Assembly (NCBI GenBank): GCA_944323445.1
Contig: CALUSM010000016.1
Span: forward strand, 1 to 54,862
Source: an uncultured Bacteroidales bacterium
GTDB taxonomy: Bacteria > Bacteroidota > Bacteroidia > Bacteroidales > UBA932
DNA length: 54,862 bases
Direction of reading: 5' to 3'
The translations under genes and the position numbers were made by a program. Shown in pieces: positions 35,007-43,553 of this stretch. The number at the start of each line of letters is the position of its first letter. Within the stretch, counting starts at the first letter, position 1. The notes below the pieces were generated by a model. That model was not told the origin of the DNA and did not search any database. It was given only the letters and a program-made list of their open reading frames with translations.

Positions 35007-37340
35007 TTATTGCAATCCGTCGCGGGGATTGGCAGTGGCGCGGCGGTAGAATACGGCAGTGACTATCAGGACGGTGACGGTCAGTACGGCCACGAGGGCG
35101 AGGGCGAAGACCCAGACGTACACGGGCACGCGGTCGGTGAAGTTCTGCAGCCAGCGCGATACGATGACGGCGGCCATCGGGCAGGACAGGGCGAAGCAGA
35201 TCAGGACCACGGTGCTGTAGCTGATGTTTGCCCGCTCGAGGATGGAGGCGACGCTGGCCCCGAATATCTTGCGCACGGCAGTCTCCTTACGGCGGTACTC
35301 GGTGTCGAAGAGCACCAGGCCGATGACTCCGCACAGGGCCAGGATGGCCGCGATGACGCTGAAGGCCACCACGAGGCGGGAGGTGCGTATCTCATTCTGG
35401 TAGAGATTGCCCTGCAGGGTGTCGTAGAATTCCACCTGAGAGGGCCAGTAGGGGTCGGCCACCCTGATGAGCTCCTCGATGTCCCGGGCGGCCTGAGCCT
35501 TGTCTGCCCCCGGACTGAGGCGGAAGTACAGCACACCATACAGGTCGAAGATGTCCATCGGGACGAAGGCAATGGGGGTGCTGGGCTCGCGGGCCGAGTT
35601 GAACCGGACATTGTCACAGATGCCTATGACCTCTCCGGTGCCTTGAGGCAGGATGTCTCCGGGGTTGACTCCATACAGGTCCATGAAGTACCGGCTCACG
35701 ACAGTCGTTCCGGTCGAGTCGTACTGGTTGAACCCGCGGCCCTCCACTATTCTGATGCCCATCACGTTGAAGAACTCCTGGTCCACTCCGATTACGAACG
35801 TCTGAACTTCCTGCCCGTCGAAGTCCATTCCCGCCGTGCTGTAGGAGTCCTGTGCGCCGACCTTTTCGGAAGCCACGGCGATGCCGGCTATCGAAGGATA
35901 TTTCCGCGCCTCGTTCCGCAGCATCTCTATGCTTGCGCCGTCTACCGCAGGAGCATTGGCCACGGCTATCATGTCCTTGTCGAAGCCGAGCATGGAGTTG
36001 CGCATCCGGTGGTTCTGCAGCAGCACGAAGGTCATGAACACCAGGGTGACGAAGGCCACGACGTACTGGATGCCGCTCATCACGCTGCGGAAGGTCCGTC
36101 CGCCCCTGGACAGGCCGAAGTCCCCCTTGAGCACGAGGGCTGGGGCAAATGAGGTGGCGTACCAGCTCGGGTAGAGTCCTGCCAGCAGGCCCGCGGCCAC
36201 GGTGATGATGCTGACAGTCACAATGATGCCGGTGCTGTGGACGGTGAACAGACCGCTGAGCACGTGTGCGCTGACCAGTGCCGGGGATATCCAGCCCGCC
36301 AGGAAGAAAGAGATGACCAGGCCGATGACGGCGATGACGACGGTCTCCATGGCCAGCATCCACCGCAGGGCGCGGGTGGGGGCACCCACGACTTTCTGGG
36401 TGTTGATGCTGCGGATGCGCACCGGAGCTAAGGAGGTGAAGAAGTTGGCGAAATTGATCACTCCCGATATCAGCACGAGGATGCCGATGGCCAGCAGCAG
36501 GAAGGTGGTGCCCCGGCTGCCGCTGCGGAAGGTGCGTCCGTCCCCGCTCTGTCCCATGAAGTAGATGTCCTCCACCGGCACGAGCTCTATCGGACTCATC
36601 CAGCTGAGGGAGAAATCGAAGTTGGAGTTGAACTCATCCTCGACCAGAGGGGCGGATTCCCGTGAGTCCAGCAGGAGGTAGCAGATGAAGTTGGCCCCGC
36701 CGTAGGTATAGGGCGTGCTCCGTTCGTCCGTGGCGAAATAGATACTGTTGTGCAGCTGGCTGTTTGCGGGAAAATCCTCGTAGACGGCCCCCACGGTAAT
36801 CTCTCCGTCTGGGAAGAACCAGCTCTCCTCTATCCTCATGGTCTTGCCTACCGCATCGCCCCTAAAGATATCCTCCGCCATGCTCTGCGGGATGATTGCA
36901 GTGCGGGGAATGGTCAGGGCGTCCGGGTTGCCGCTGAGGATGTTCATTCCGAAGACCTTGGTGAAATCCGGCTGCACCATGTCTGCCCTCAGCTCATATC
37001 CGTGGATATCTCCCGCCTCATCCTCGATGTAGAACGCCATCTCTCCGAGGTACGGCATCAGCATCGACCCGGCCTCGATGTGGGTGGAGGAGTTGATGAC
37101 GTCGCGGGCAAATGCGTTGGGCAGGATGCTCCGGAACGTAGCGTCATTGCCAGGGCAGTCCACGCGGAAAATCCTCCCCGAAGTGGGGTAGGACGTGTCG
37201 TAGGACGTCTCGAACTCCACGTGCGAGAGGATGATGATGAATGCGGTGAGGGCTACTACCAGCCCCGCGAGGTTGATGGCCGAGGGCAGGGGATACCGCC
37301 TGAGGGTGTGGGCCAGATTCCGGAGGATAAGTCTGAACAT
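35007..37340 (-). CDS. FtsX/MacB-type ABC transporter permease
   Basis: This 777-residue protein has an N-terminal membrane helix (INLAGLVVALTAFIIILSHV), a MacB periplasmic domain, a first FtsX block near residues 275-410, a second periplasmic domain and a second FtsX block near 665-770 (LFDTEYRRKETAVRKIFGAS, the typical coupling segment). This is the duplicated form common in Bacteroidota, which works as an efflux or mechanotransmission pump with a separate ATPase. No ATPase gene is nearby. It is followed by the TPR regulator 18 nt downstream. The permease family call is firm; the cargo is unknown. Confidence 0.9.
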   Translation of the reverse strand: MFRLILRNLAHTLRRYPLPSAINLAGLVVALTAFIIILSHVEFETSYDTSYPTSGRIFRVDCPGNDATFRSILPNAFARDVINSSTHIEAGSMLMPYLGEMAFYIEDEAGDIHGYELRADMVQPDFTKVFGMNILSGNPDALTIPRTAIIPQSMAEDIFRGDAVGKTMRIEESWFFPDGEITVGAVYEDFPANSQLHNSIYFATDERSTPYTYGGANFICYLLLDSRESAPLVEDEFNSNFDFSLSWMSPIELVPVEDIYFMGQSGDGRTFRSGSRGTTFLLLAIGILVLISGVINFANFFTSLAPVRIRSINTQKVVGAPTRALRWMLAMETVVIAVIGLVISFFLAGWISPALVSAHVLSGLFTVHSTGIIVTVSIITVAAGLLAGLYPSWYATSFAPALVLKGDFGLSRGGRTFRSVMSGIQYVVAFVTLVFMTFVLLQNHRMRNSMLGFDKDMIAVANAPAVDGASIEMLRNEARKYPSIAGIAVASEKVGAQDSYSTAGMDFDGQEVQTFVIGVDQEFFNVMGIRIVEGRGFNQYDSTGTTVVSRYFMDLYGVNPGDILPQGTGEVIGICDNVRFNSAREPSTPIAFVPMDIFDLYGVLYFRLSPGADKAQAARDIEELIRVADPYWPSQVEFYDTLQGNLYQNEIRTSRLVVAFSVIAAILALCGVIGLVLFDTEYRRKETAVRKIFGASVASILERANISYSTVVLICFALSCPMAAVIVSRWLQNFTDRVPVYVWVFALALVAVLTVTVLIVTAVFYRRATANPRDGLQ

Positions 37341-37450
37341 GGTGCGTTGTTTAAATTTTTCCTGTTGCTGTCAGAATGAATCCAAAATCATGCCATTGTG
37401 TATAATTGACTTGTAATCAGTAATGTGGTGTGTTTTGGAAATGGTTTATT

Positions 37451-37465
37451 GTAAAATAATTTTAC
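37451..37465. promoter_or_regulatory. Palindrome upstream of the ABC permease
   Basis: A 15-bp perfect palindrome with 7-bp arms (GTAAAAT and ATTTTAC around one base) lies about 110 nt upstream of the permease ATG, in an AT-rich gap after the M1 aminopeptidase gene. It could bind a regulator such as the LuxR-type protein of the same pair; this is inference. Confidence 0.4.
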
Positions 37466-37502
37466 ATAAAGTGTCTAATTTTTTGAAAATTGTCCAATTT
37501 CT

Positions 37503-40500
37503 TTACAGTATCCGGGCGACCCTTATGCCGTTACGGGCATATTCCGCGAGGGTCTTCCGCTCCAGAACCACCTTCCCTTCTTTCATGGAGGCGTGGATGA
37601 AATGCAGGCTACCGTCCTTCCCGCGGCAGGCGATGCCGGTGTGGGTGATGTCCAGTCCCGGGGTGGTGCTCAGGAAGCAGATGATGTCTCCGTCCTCGAT
37701 ATTGTCCTCTATCTCAGGTATTTTCTTTGAAGGGACGGAAAAATATGCTGCGGCGGTGTCCAGCCGTTCCTCGGCCCTGCGGATGAGCTTTAGGGCCCCG
37801 TCGTCCTTCCGCAGCCGGGGATAATTGTCCCGGTGGGAGGACATGAAGGAGAATTCCTGATGAAAGGGTGTTCCGCCGAATTCCGCCGTGACCTCCCGCA
37901 GGAAGCCATTGTCCTGAGCCTGCAGGAGCCATTCGGAGGTGTAGTGCAGGCGGGAGGGGTAGCCGGCCGTGATGCCGTCCCGGTAGCGCAGGGTGCGGAG
38001 CATGGAGCAAAAGTCCTCGAAGGGGGGGATGCCCTTGCCGTCATTGTCCTTGAGCAGCAGGGTCATGGCGGTGCAGGCCTCGACGAGGAGGATGCAGTCG
38101 GTCTCCCGGAGATTGACCGTGAGGACTTCGGGGTCGCCCTCGAGGGTGCCGCTCGCATACGGAGTGCCGTACAATGCCTCTGCGGCCGCTTTCATGATGT
38201 CACCGGCGGGACGGTCCGACAGGGGCAGGAGCTTCTCCATGGTTCTGCGGTAGATGAGCGTGTCCTCGGGCGATGTGCGGATGGCGGCGGTGGTATTGGC
38301 CCGGAAGAGGGGATAGGCGGCCTGGAGGATCTTGTTGCGCAGGAGGGCGGGATAGTCGGGATGGTCCTCGAGGAACTGCCGGACTTCGTGCATGGCCTCG
38401 GGGCTGCGGTGGCTGCCGAGGAGGGCGCCGGTCCAGTTGCGGGGGAAGAAGATGTCCCCGGTGCGCTGGACTTCCTCGAGGATGTCGAGGCCGGGGCGGA
38501 TGTAGCGGATGGAGGAGGACTCGCGCAGGGGGTGGTTGAGGTAGCTGAGGACGGAGGCGGTCCAGGGCTCGATGCGGCGGTTCTCAGCCTTCATGAGGCT
38601 CTGGAAGAGGGTGTCGCGGGCGCTTTCATCCGGGGACAATGCGCGGGAGATGTAGTCGAAGCGGCGGAGACGGTCGGGGTCGGTCAGGCGGGCTCTCTGG
38701 GTCGTCAGGATGTCCTCGGCGCGGTCGGGGAAGCGGAGGGCGAGTTCCCAGGCCAGGGAGGTGTAGTTGCTCTCGCTGTAGAGGGGCTCGCTCTGTCCGG
38801 CCCAGATGCTGTATAGGCTGTCGCACAGGTCGTCGGAGTATATCCGGCCCGGCAGGGAGCGCATGAGAATGGTGCGTACCGCCTTCTCGGGATGGGTGTG
38901 GGCGAGGGTCCATATCTCCTGCTCGACGGCTTCGCGGTCAGTGCCGCTGAGGTCGTCTATGGCCCAGCCGAGGAAGCCGGAGAGGGACGAGGCGGTAAGC
39001 TGGTCGGTCTCCGTCTCAAGTCCGGCCAGTATGGAGCGGCTCCAGTCGCGGGCGGAGATGAGGCCGGCGAGGTAGTTTTCCTGGAGGTTCATCAGGGTGG
39101 CGAAGCGGGCGGTGCCGTCCTGTATTTCAGGCCAATGGGTGAGCAGCCAGTCAGCTGTGGCCTTCGGCAGGATGAAGCGGCCGTAGCCCCGGCCGTCGGT
39201 GTTGGGGAGGATGTAGAGGGGGGCGGTGTTTGCCGTTGCAGGCATGCTGATAGGTACGGTGACTTCCGCGGCATACATGCGTACCTCTATCTGTGCGGAC
39301 TGTGTGCCGTCACTTACGGTCACTCCGAAGCTCTGGGGCCAGACGATGCCGCGGCCGAGGGGATCGGTCTGGGTGACGGTCAGGCTGTCTTTCCGGCTGC
39401 CGGAGATGCGGAACGTGATGTCCGGCATGCCTTTCTCGTAGACCCAGGCCCGGCTGAACTCGCGCAGATCGGAGGTGGTGAGGCTGTCGAGGATGCCCAC
39501 GAGGTCGTCCCAGGTGGCATTGCTGTAGGCATATCTTTTCAGGTACGTCCGGATGCCTTCCCGGAAGGCGTCGCGGCCCATGATCTCAATGAGTTTTTCC
39601 ATCATCACCGGGGCTTTGTTGTAGATGATCTGGCCGTAGACCAGGCCGGCGTAGCGCAGGTTGGGCAGCTCCTGGGAGATGGAGACGGTGCCCTCGGTGC
39701 GGTCCTCGCTGAGGGCGGCGGTGTTGAACGAGCGCAGGCGGTTCAGCCGGTGGTTGACCTCAGGGTAGAGGGGCTCGGATATCCATGCGGCGAAGTGGTT
39801 GGCGAAGACCTCCTTGGTCCACACCTCGTCGAACCACTTCATCGTCACCAGGTCGCCGAACCACATGTGGGCGGTCTCGTGGGCTATGAGTTCCGTGCGG
39901 GACAGCTCGTCGCTGAGGGTGGGATTGGGCCCGAGGAACATCCGTCCGTCGTTGTAGAGGGTGGCTCCGGTATGCTCCATGCCGCCGTACTGGAATCCGG
40001 GCAGGATGATGAAGTCGTACTTGGCGAAGGGGTAGGGCACTCCGGTGTACTCCTCAAGCCACTCGAGGGACGCGGCCACCTGGGCGAAGATGTCGTCGAG
40101 CTGGGCCGTCTTGGCCGTATCGGTCTCGCGGTAGTAGGCGCTGAAACGGTGGCGGCCGTCATCGTAGTCCCTCTGGAAGAACTCACCGGCCACGAATGAG
40201 AAGAGGTAGGTGCTCAGGGGCTCGGTCTCGGAGAAGGTGATCAGTTTGCGGGAGGAGGGCTGTCTGCCTTTAGTGCCGTCTGTTTTGCTGCCAGCTCGGT
40301 TACCGGTTTGGCCGTTGATTGTCTGGTTGTTGCCGTCCTGGTCATTGCCGTCCGGTTTATTGCCTGCCTGATCGTTTATCAAGTTTCCTTGATGTATGTG
40401 TGTCTGTACATTTGTCCAGCCTGTGTATATCAGGTGCTCTTTTGCGATGTGTGTGTTGGATACGGCTTTCCATGTCATCGGAACTTCGAGCGACAGGGTG

Positions 40501-41096
40501 TACAGAGCCTTCATGTCCGGCTGGTCGAAGCAGGGGAAGAGGGTGCGGGCCCGGTCCGGTACCAGGAGCGTGTACAGGAACTCGTCGTTGCGGTTCAGGG
40601 ACTGGTCTCCGGCAGTGAATACGATGTCCACCGTATTTTCCCCGGCCCTGGTCAGCGCCGCCGGTATGACGATGTGCTCGTTCTGAATGAAGCAGCACGG
40701 CTGCGGCTGTCCGCCGGACTCTCTCCTTGTCCCGTCTGTCTGCATCCCGGATTTTCCATTGTAAGTCATGAACGTTCTTATTCCATTGATGCTGACCTCA
40801 TGTACGCTCGATGCCGGCTCCCTGAAATCCAACACGATATCTGCCGGAGCGTCCAGTCTAAGCCTTACGGTAATCCACCCGTCGACCCTCTCCGTGCGTT
40901 CTTCCGGTATGTCGAAATGCAACCGGTACCGTACATCCGCGTAAGTGGCTTTCCGCCACTGCGCCAGCTCCTGCGGCACACCGACCTCGGGAATGTTTGC
41001 TGTATCTCCGGAACTTAATATGTCTGCAGACATGCCTGTGTGAGTGGCAAAGACAACCATTATTAGGCAGAGTAAGAGTACATTTCGTATTTTCAT
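37503..41096 (-). CDS. M1 aminopeptidase fused to a DUF1460 amidase-like domain
   Basis: This 1197-residue exported protein has a signal peptide and an M1 aminopeptidase module: GGMEH near 370, HETAH at 406-410 and Glu429 as third zinc ligand, with the expected 18-residue spacing. A HEAT-like C-terminal region follows. The last ~200 residues match DUF1460, an NlpC/P60-like fold, with Cys1001 (TDCILLVEAC) and His1152 (ITHTGIACR) as likely catalytic residues. Inside the M1 part, around 240-290, is a low-complexity Asn/Gly/Asp/Gln insert of short repeats. The combination suggests stepwise trimming of peptidoglycan-derived or dietary peptides in the periplasm. A -7-like box lies about 50 nt upstream. 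Confidence 0.88.
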   Translation of the reverse strand: MKIRNVLLLCLIMVVFATHTGMSADILSSGDTANIPEVGVPQELAQWRKATYADVRYRLHFDIPEERTERVDGWITVRLRLDAPADIVLDFREPASSVHEVSINGIRTFMTYNGKSGMQTDGTRRESGGQPQPCCFIQNEHIVIPAALTRAGENTVDIVFTAGDQSLNRNDEFLYTLLVPDRARTLFPCFDQPDMKALYTLSLEVPMTWKAVSNTHIAKEHLIYTGWTNVQTHIHQGNLINDQAGNKPDGNDQDGNNQTINGQTGNRAGSKTDGTKGRQPSSRKLITFSETEPLSTYLFSFVAGEFFQRDYDDGRHRFSAYYRETDTAKTAQLDDIFAQVAASLEWLEEYTGVPYPFAKYDFIILPGFQYGGMEHTGATLYNDGRMFLGPNPTLSDELSRTELIAHETAHMWFGDLVTMKWFDEVWTKEVFANHFAAWISEPLYPEVNHRLNRLRSFNTAALSEDRTEGTVSISQELPNLRYAGLVYGQIIYNKAPVMMEKLIEIMGRDAFREGIRTYLKRYAYSNATWDDLVGILDSLTTSDLREFSRAWVYEKGMPDITFRISGSRKDSLTVTQTDPLGRGIVWPQSFGVTVSDGTQSAQIEVRMYAAEVTVPISMPATANTAPLYILPNTDGRGYGRFILPKATADWLLTHWPEIQDGTARFATLMNLQENYLAGLISARDWSRSILAGLETETDQLTASSLSGFLGWAIDDLSGTDREAVEQEIWTLAHTHPEKAVRTILMRSLPGRIYSDDLCDSLYSIWAGQSEPLYSESNYTSLAWELALRFPDRAEDILTTQRARLTDPDRLRRFDYISRALSPDESARDTLFQSLMKAENRRIEPWTASVLSYLNHPLRESSSIRYIRPGLDILEEVQRTGDIFFPRNWTGALLGSHRSPEAMHEVRQFLEDHPDYPALLRNKILQAAYPLFRANTTAAIRTSPEDTLIYRRTMEKLLPLSDRPAGDIMKAAAEALYGTPYASGTLEGDPEVLTVNLRETDCILLVEACTAMTLLLKDNDGKGIPPFEDFCSMLRTLRYRDGITAGYPSRLHYTSEWLLQAQDNGFLREVTAEFGGTPFHQEFSFMSSHRDNYPRLRKDDGALKLIRRAEERLDTAAAYFSVPSKKIPEIEDNIEDGDIICFLSTTPGLDITHTGIACRGKDGSLHFIHASMKEGKVVLERKTLAEYARNGIRVARIL

Positions 41097-41147
41097 AACC
41101 TATTTCATATTTCGATATGTAAATATACGCAGAAGCCGAGTGCATAG

Positions 41148-41155
41148 CAAATTTA
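41148..41155 (-). promoter_or_regulatory. -7 box for the M1-DUF1460 gene
   Basis: The minus strand reads TAAATTTG, matching TAnnTTTG, 52 nt upstream of the ATG. The box sits inside a perfect 16-bp palindrome (41146-41161, AGCAAAT repeated inverted around two bases), which may be an operator. Confidence 0.45.
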
Positions 41156-41162
41156 TTTGCTC

Positions 41163-41475
41163 TGCCGAGGCCTCCCTCGCCGACCCTGCCCGGAAGCCCC
41201 ATCCGGAAGGTGCCGGGTCAAACGGCCTTTCTCCACCACCTTCTCGATTTCGTTATAACCCGACCTGCGCCAGAGGTGCTTCCCGGAGGCCCTGCTCCGT
41301 TTTTCCTTCCGGAAGGAGCCGACCAAAGAGCTGTTCTTCCGTCACCTTCTCGATTTCGTTATGAACGGACCTGCCTCAGAGGCCTCTCTCGCCAGCCCTG
41401 TTCTTTTTTTCTGCCGAGAAGGTGCCGACCGAAGCGGTCTTTCTCCGTCATCTTCTCGTTTTGGTCTCGTCCAGC
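41163..41475. repeat. Tandem array A: three diverged ~106-bp units
   Basis: Three units begin near 41169, 41277 and 41382. Each holds a Pro/Arg-codon-like GC-rich start, a GGAAGGTGCC or related core and the shared segment CACCTTCTCGATTTCGTTAT (in units one and two at 41237 and 41343; altered in the third). Short frames run through on both strands, but none looks like a protein. The array lies between the M1-DUF1460 gene and a palindrome cluster. Confidence 0.7.
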
Positions 41476-41520
41476 CGTTTGCATCTCCCTCATTCCAAAG
41501 CCTTCCCACTTACCTCTTCA

Positions 41521-41823
41521 CTCCTTCCGAAGGAGCCGTGCTTTCCCGCAATTCGTCCACTCCTTCTGAAGGAGTCGGCTCAGAGTTTCTTCTCGCCGGA
41601 CTCGCTCCGATTTCTTATCCGTAATGTGGGTATTTTTATCGCATTTTCGTCTCACCTTCCGAAGGTGTGCAGTTTCCCCCGTTTTTATCTCACCTTCCAA
41701 AGGTGGGATTTCTGCAAATGTGTCCCACAGGCTATGTAAAGCCGTTTTCCCCAAACGTGCCGCATATCCACCTTCCGAAGGCGGGCCATATCCGGCAGTT
41801 TCCGTATCACCTTCGGAAGGTGA
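41521..41823. repeat. Cluster of short CTTCnGAAG palindromes
   Basis: At least six palindromes of 15-17 bp share a CTTC-n-GAAG core: 41521-41535, 41559-41575, 41653-41667, 41691-41705 (altered core), 41768-41784 (one mismatch) and 41807-41823. The outer bases vary in matched pairs (CACC/GGTG or CTCC/GGAG), so pairing is kept while sequence changes. A related copy lies inside array A at 41304-41317. They look like a BIME-like family of small palindromes. Confidence 0.7.
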
Positions 41824-41840
41824 GCACGTCTATCTTTACC

Positions 41841-42300
41841 ACGATGGCAGAGAAATGCGGGAATCGGTGCCGTTGTGGAAAAGGGCCGGAGAGGCAATGC
41901 CGTCCAGAAGGTCTGTAGAAAGGGTGCAGCGGAAAATAACGTACCGCAACGGCAGTGAATCGCGGGAATCGGTGCCGTTGTGGAAAGGGACCGGAAAGGC
42001 AACGCCGTCCAGAAGGTCTATAGAAGGGTGCAGCGGAAAATAACGTACCGCAACGGCAGTGAATCGCGGGAAATGCTGCCGTTGTGGAAAGGGACCGGAA
42101 AGGCAACGCCGTCCAGAAGGTCTGTAGAAAGGGTGCGACGGAAAATGATGTACCGCAACGGCAGGAAAATGCGGGAATCGGTGCCGTTGTGGAAGGAGGC
42201 CGGAGAGACAACGCCTCCAGAAGGCCTGCAGCAAGGATTCGGCGGAAAAAGCTATTCCGCGGCGGCAGAGAAATGTGGAATTTGCTACCGTTGTGGACGG
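41841..42300. repeat. Tandem array B: ~105-bp units with a conserved hairpin
   Basis: About five units recur every 104-105 bp; the marker GTTGTGGA ends at about 41879, 41984, 42088, 42193 and 42297. Three adjacent boundaries carry the same hairpin, with 11-base arms (one G-T pair) and an 18-nt loop: 41944-41954/41973-41983, 42048-42058/42077-42087 and 42153-42163/42182-42192. Two steps of 104 instead of 105 break any frame, so the array is not coding. It ends just before the DUF2490 gene stop. Confidence 0.8.
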
Positions 42301-42313
42301 GGCAAGGGTGTAA

Positions 42314-43105
42314 CTAGTCCCACCCGAAATTAAACGAGAGGCCGAGGACGTGAATGTACTGCCGCTCTTTGTTGAGGTAGATGTCGTAGATGCCTGAGGA
42401 GCCGGTGGTGTAGCTGACATCGCGGGAGTTGCGGATGTCGAAGTAGTAGTAAAGCTCCATGTTGCAGAAGTCGGAGAAGTCCCACTTCACGCCCAGGCAG
42501 AACCGCAGGCGGTCTACGAATGGACCTCCGCCGTAGTCCACGGTATTGAGGGTGTTGGAGAGCTCGAAGAATGCGTAGGGAGTGAGCTCGGTCTTGGGAA
42601 TGTCGTAGTCGACCTTGAGTTTGGAGCGGATGAGCCACTCGTCCAGCGGGTCGTGTATGCCGTCAGCCCAGGGGCGGAGGTTGACCAGCGGACGTTCGGT
42701 CAGGGAGAGTTTCCAGTCGTCAAGCTCGATTTCGGCCTTCAGGTCCAGGAATACCCTGTGCCTGTACTGCCACTCCCGCTCGTATTCCACGTCTCCGATG
42801 TTGAGCACAGACTGGAAGATGTAGCCGGCGTCCAGGGAAAAATAGTCGCAGGTCTCCCAGGAGAATGACCCCTGGAGGTAGTTGCGGTCGATTCTAGTCA
42901 TATTGTCGCGGAAACGCAGCTCGTTGTTGAGCGTGAAGGTAAAATCGTCCGCCAGCGGGAACTCAAATCCGACGTCCATCCTCGGCTGGAAGTCGGAGGG
43001 TATGGTGCTCTCGAACACATCGTATCTCGGGGAATCCTGGGCTCCGGCGCACAGGACCGCACCTGCAAGGGCCGCGGCGGCTGATATAAGTCGAAGTCTG
43101 CTCAT
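42314..43105 (-). CDS. DUF2490-type outer-membrane beta-barrel protein
   Basis: This 263-residue protein has a signal peptide (AALAGAVLCAGAQ) and regularly alternating amphipathic strands (FTFTLNNELRFRDN, YFSLDAGYIFQSV, WKLSLTERPLVNLRP, MELYYYFDIRN) ending LGLSFNFGWD, with a terminal hydrophobic-aromatic strand as in outer-membrane barrels. The pattern fits the DUF2490 family. No ligand can be named. Its promoter may include CATATTTG on the minus strand at 43134-43141, one base off the -7 consensus. Confidence 0.78.
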   Translation of the reverse strand: MSRLRLISAAAALAGAVLCAGAQDSPRYDVFESTIPSDFQPRMDVGFEFPLADDFTFTLNNELRFRDNMTRIDRNYLQGSFSWETCDYFSLDAGYIFQSVLNIGDVEYEREWQYRHRVFLDLKAEIELDDWKLSLTERPLVNLRPWADGIHDPLDEWLIRSKLKVDYDIPKTELTPYAFFELSNTLNTVDYGGGPFVDRLRFCLGVKWDFSDFCNMELYYYFDIRNSRDVSYTTGSSGIYDIYLNKERQYIHVLGLSFNFGWD

Positions 43106-43207
43106 ATAGACAAAGGTGTAAATTTCAGTAGCGCAAATATGAGCAATAATTCTGAAAAGAATCTGAAATGGCTGTTAAATAAATGTTACAAAATCAAAAA
43201 TAAAAAA

Positions 43208-43550
43208 AGGCGGGACTGTAAGCCGGGTTCTGTACTCCGGAGCGGACCCCGGAGCCTCTATCATTTATCTGAGCAGCCTACCCCCCGGCAAAGGACGAGC
43301 AGCCCTTGACTGCCGGTATATTTGGCCTTGCAGGCCGCAGGCGGATACTCCGATGATGTCGCCATCGAACGGACGCAGGCTCTTACCCTGCATTTTCACC
43401 CTTACCTCTCCCGAGGGAGGGGCGGTTGTTTTCTGTTACCCGTGACGTAAGCTTTCGCCTACCTGTGCTTTCCACAGTGCGGTGCTCTGTCCTGCCCGGA
43501 CTTTCCTCTCCCGGACCTCGCGGCCCGACAGCGATAGAGCGCCCCGCCTA
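43208..43550 (-). ncRNA. rnpB: RNase P RNA (bacterial type A-like)
   Basis: The minus strand begins TAGGCGGGGCGCTCTATCGC and soon shows the universally conserved GAGGAAAGTCCGGGC core near 43493-43509. The 3' end carries ACAGAACCCGGCTTA near 43216-43233, the conserved partner region. The two ends pair as helix P1 (AGGCGGG with CCCGCCT), directly followed by seven T residues that can end transcription. The length of about 343 nt is normal. It is the catalytic RNA that removes 5' leaders from tRNA precursors. It starts only 3 nt after the stop of the flavoprotein gene. Ends are estimated. Confidence 0.95.
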
Positions 43551-43553
43551 TTT

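Noticed and set aside
41163-42313. CRISPR array
   Set aside because: Units are ~105 bp and similar throughout; there are no short direct repeats with unique spacers and no cas genes nearby.
41836-42420. Long repetitive frames through the 105-bp array (194 and 139 codons)
   Set aside because: They exist because 105 is a multiple of three; two 104-bp steps shift the frame and the predicted sequences look non-protein.
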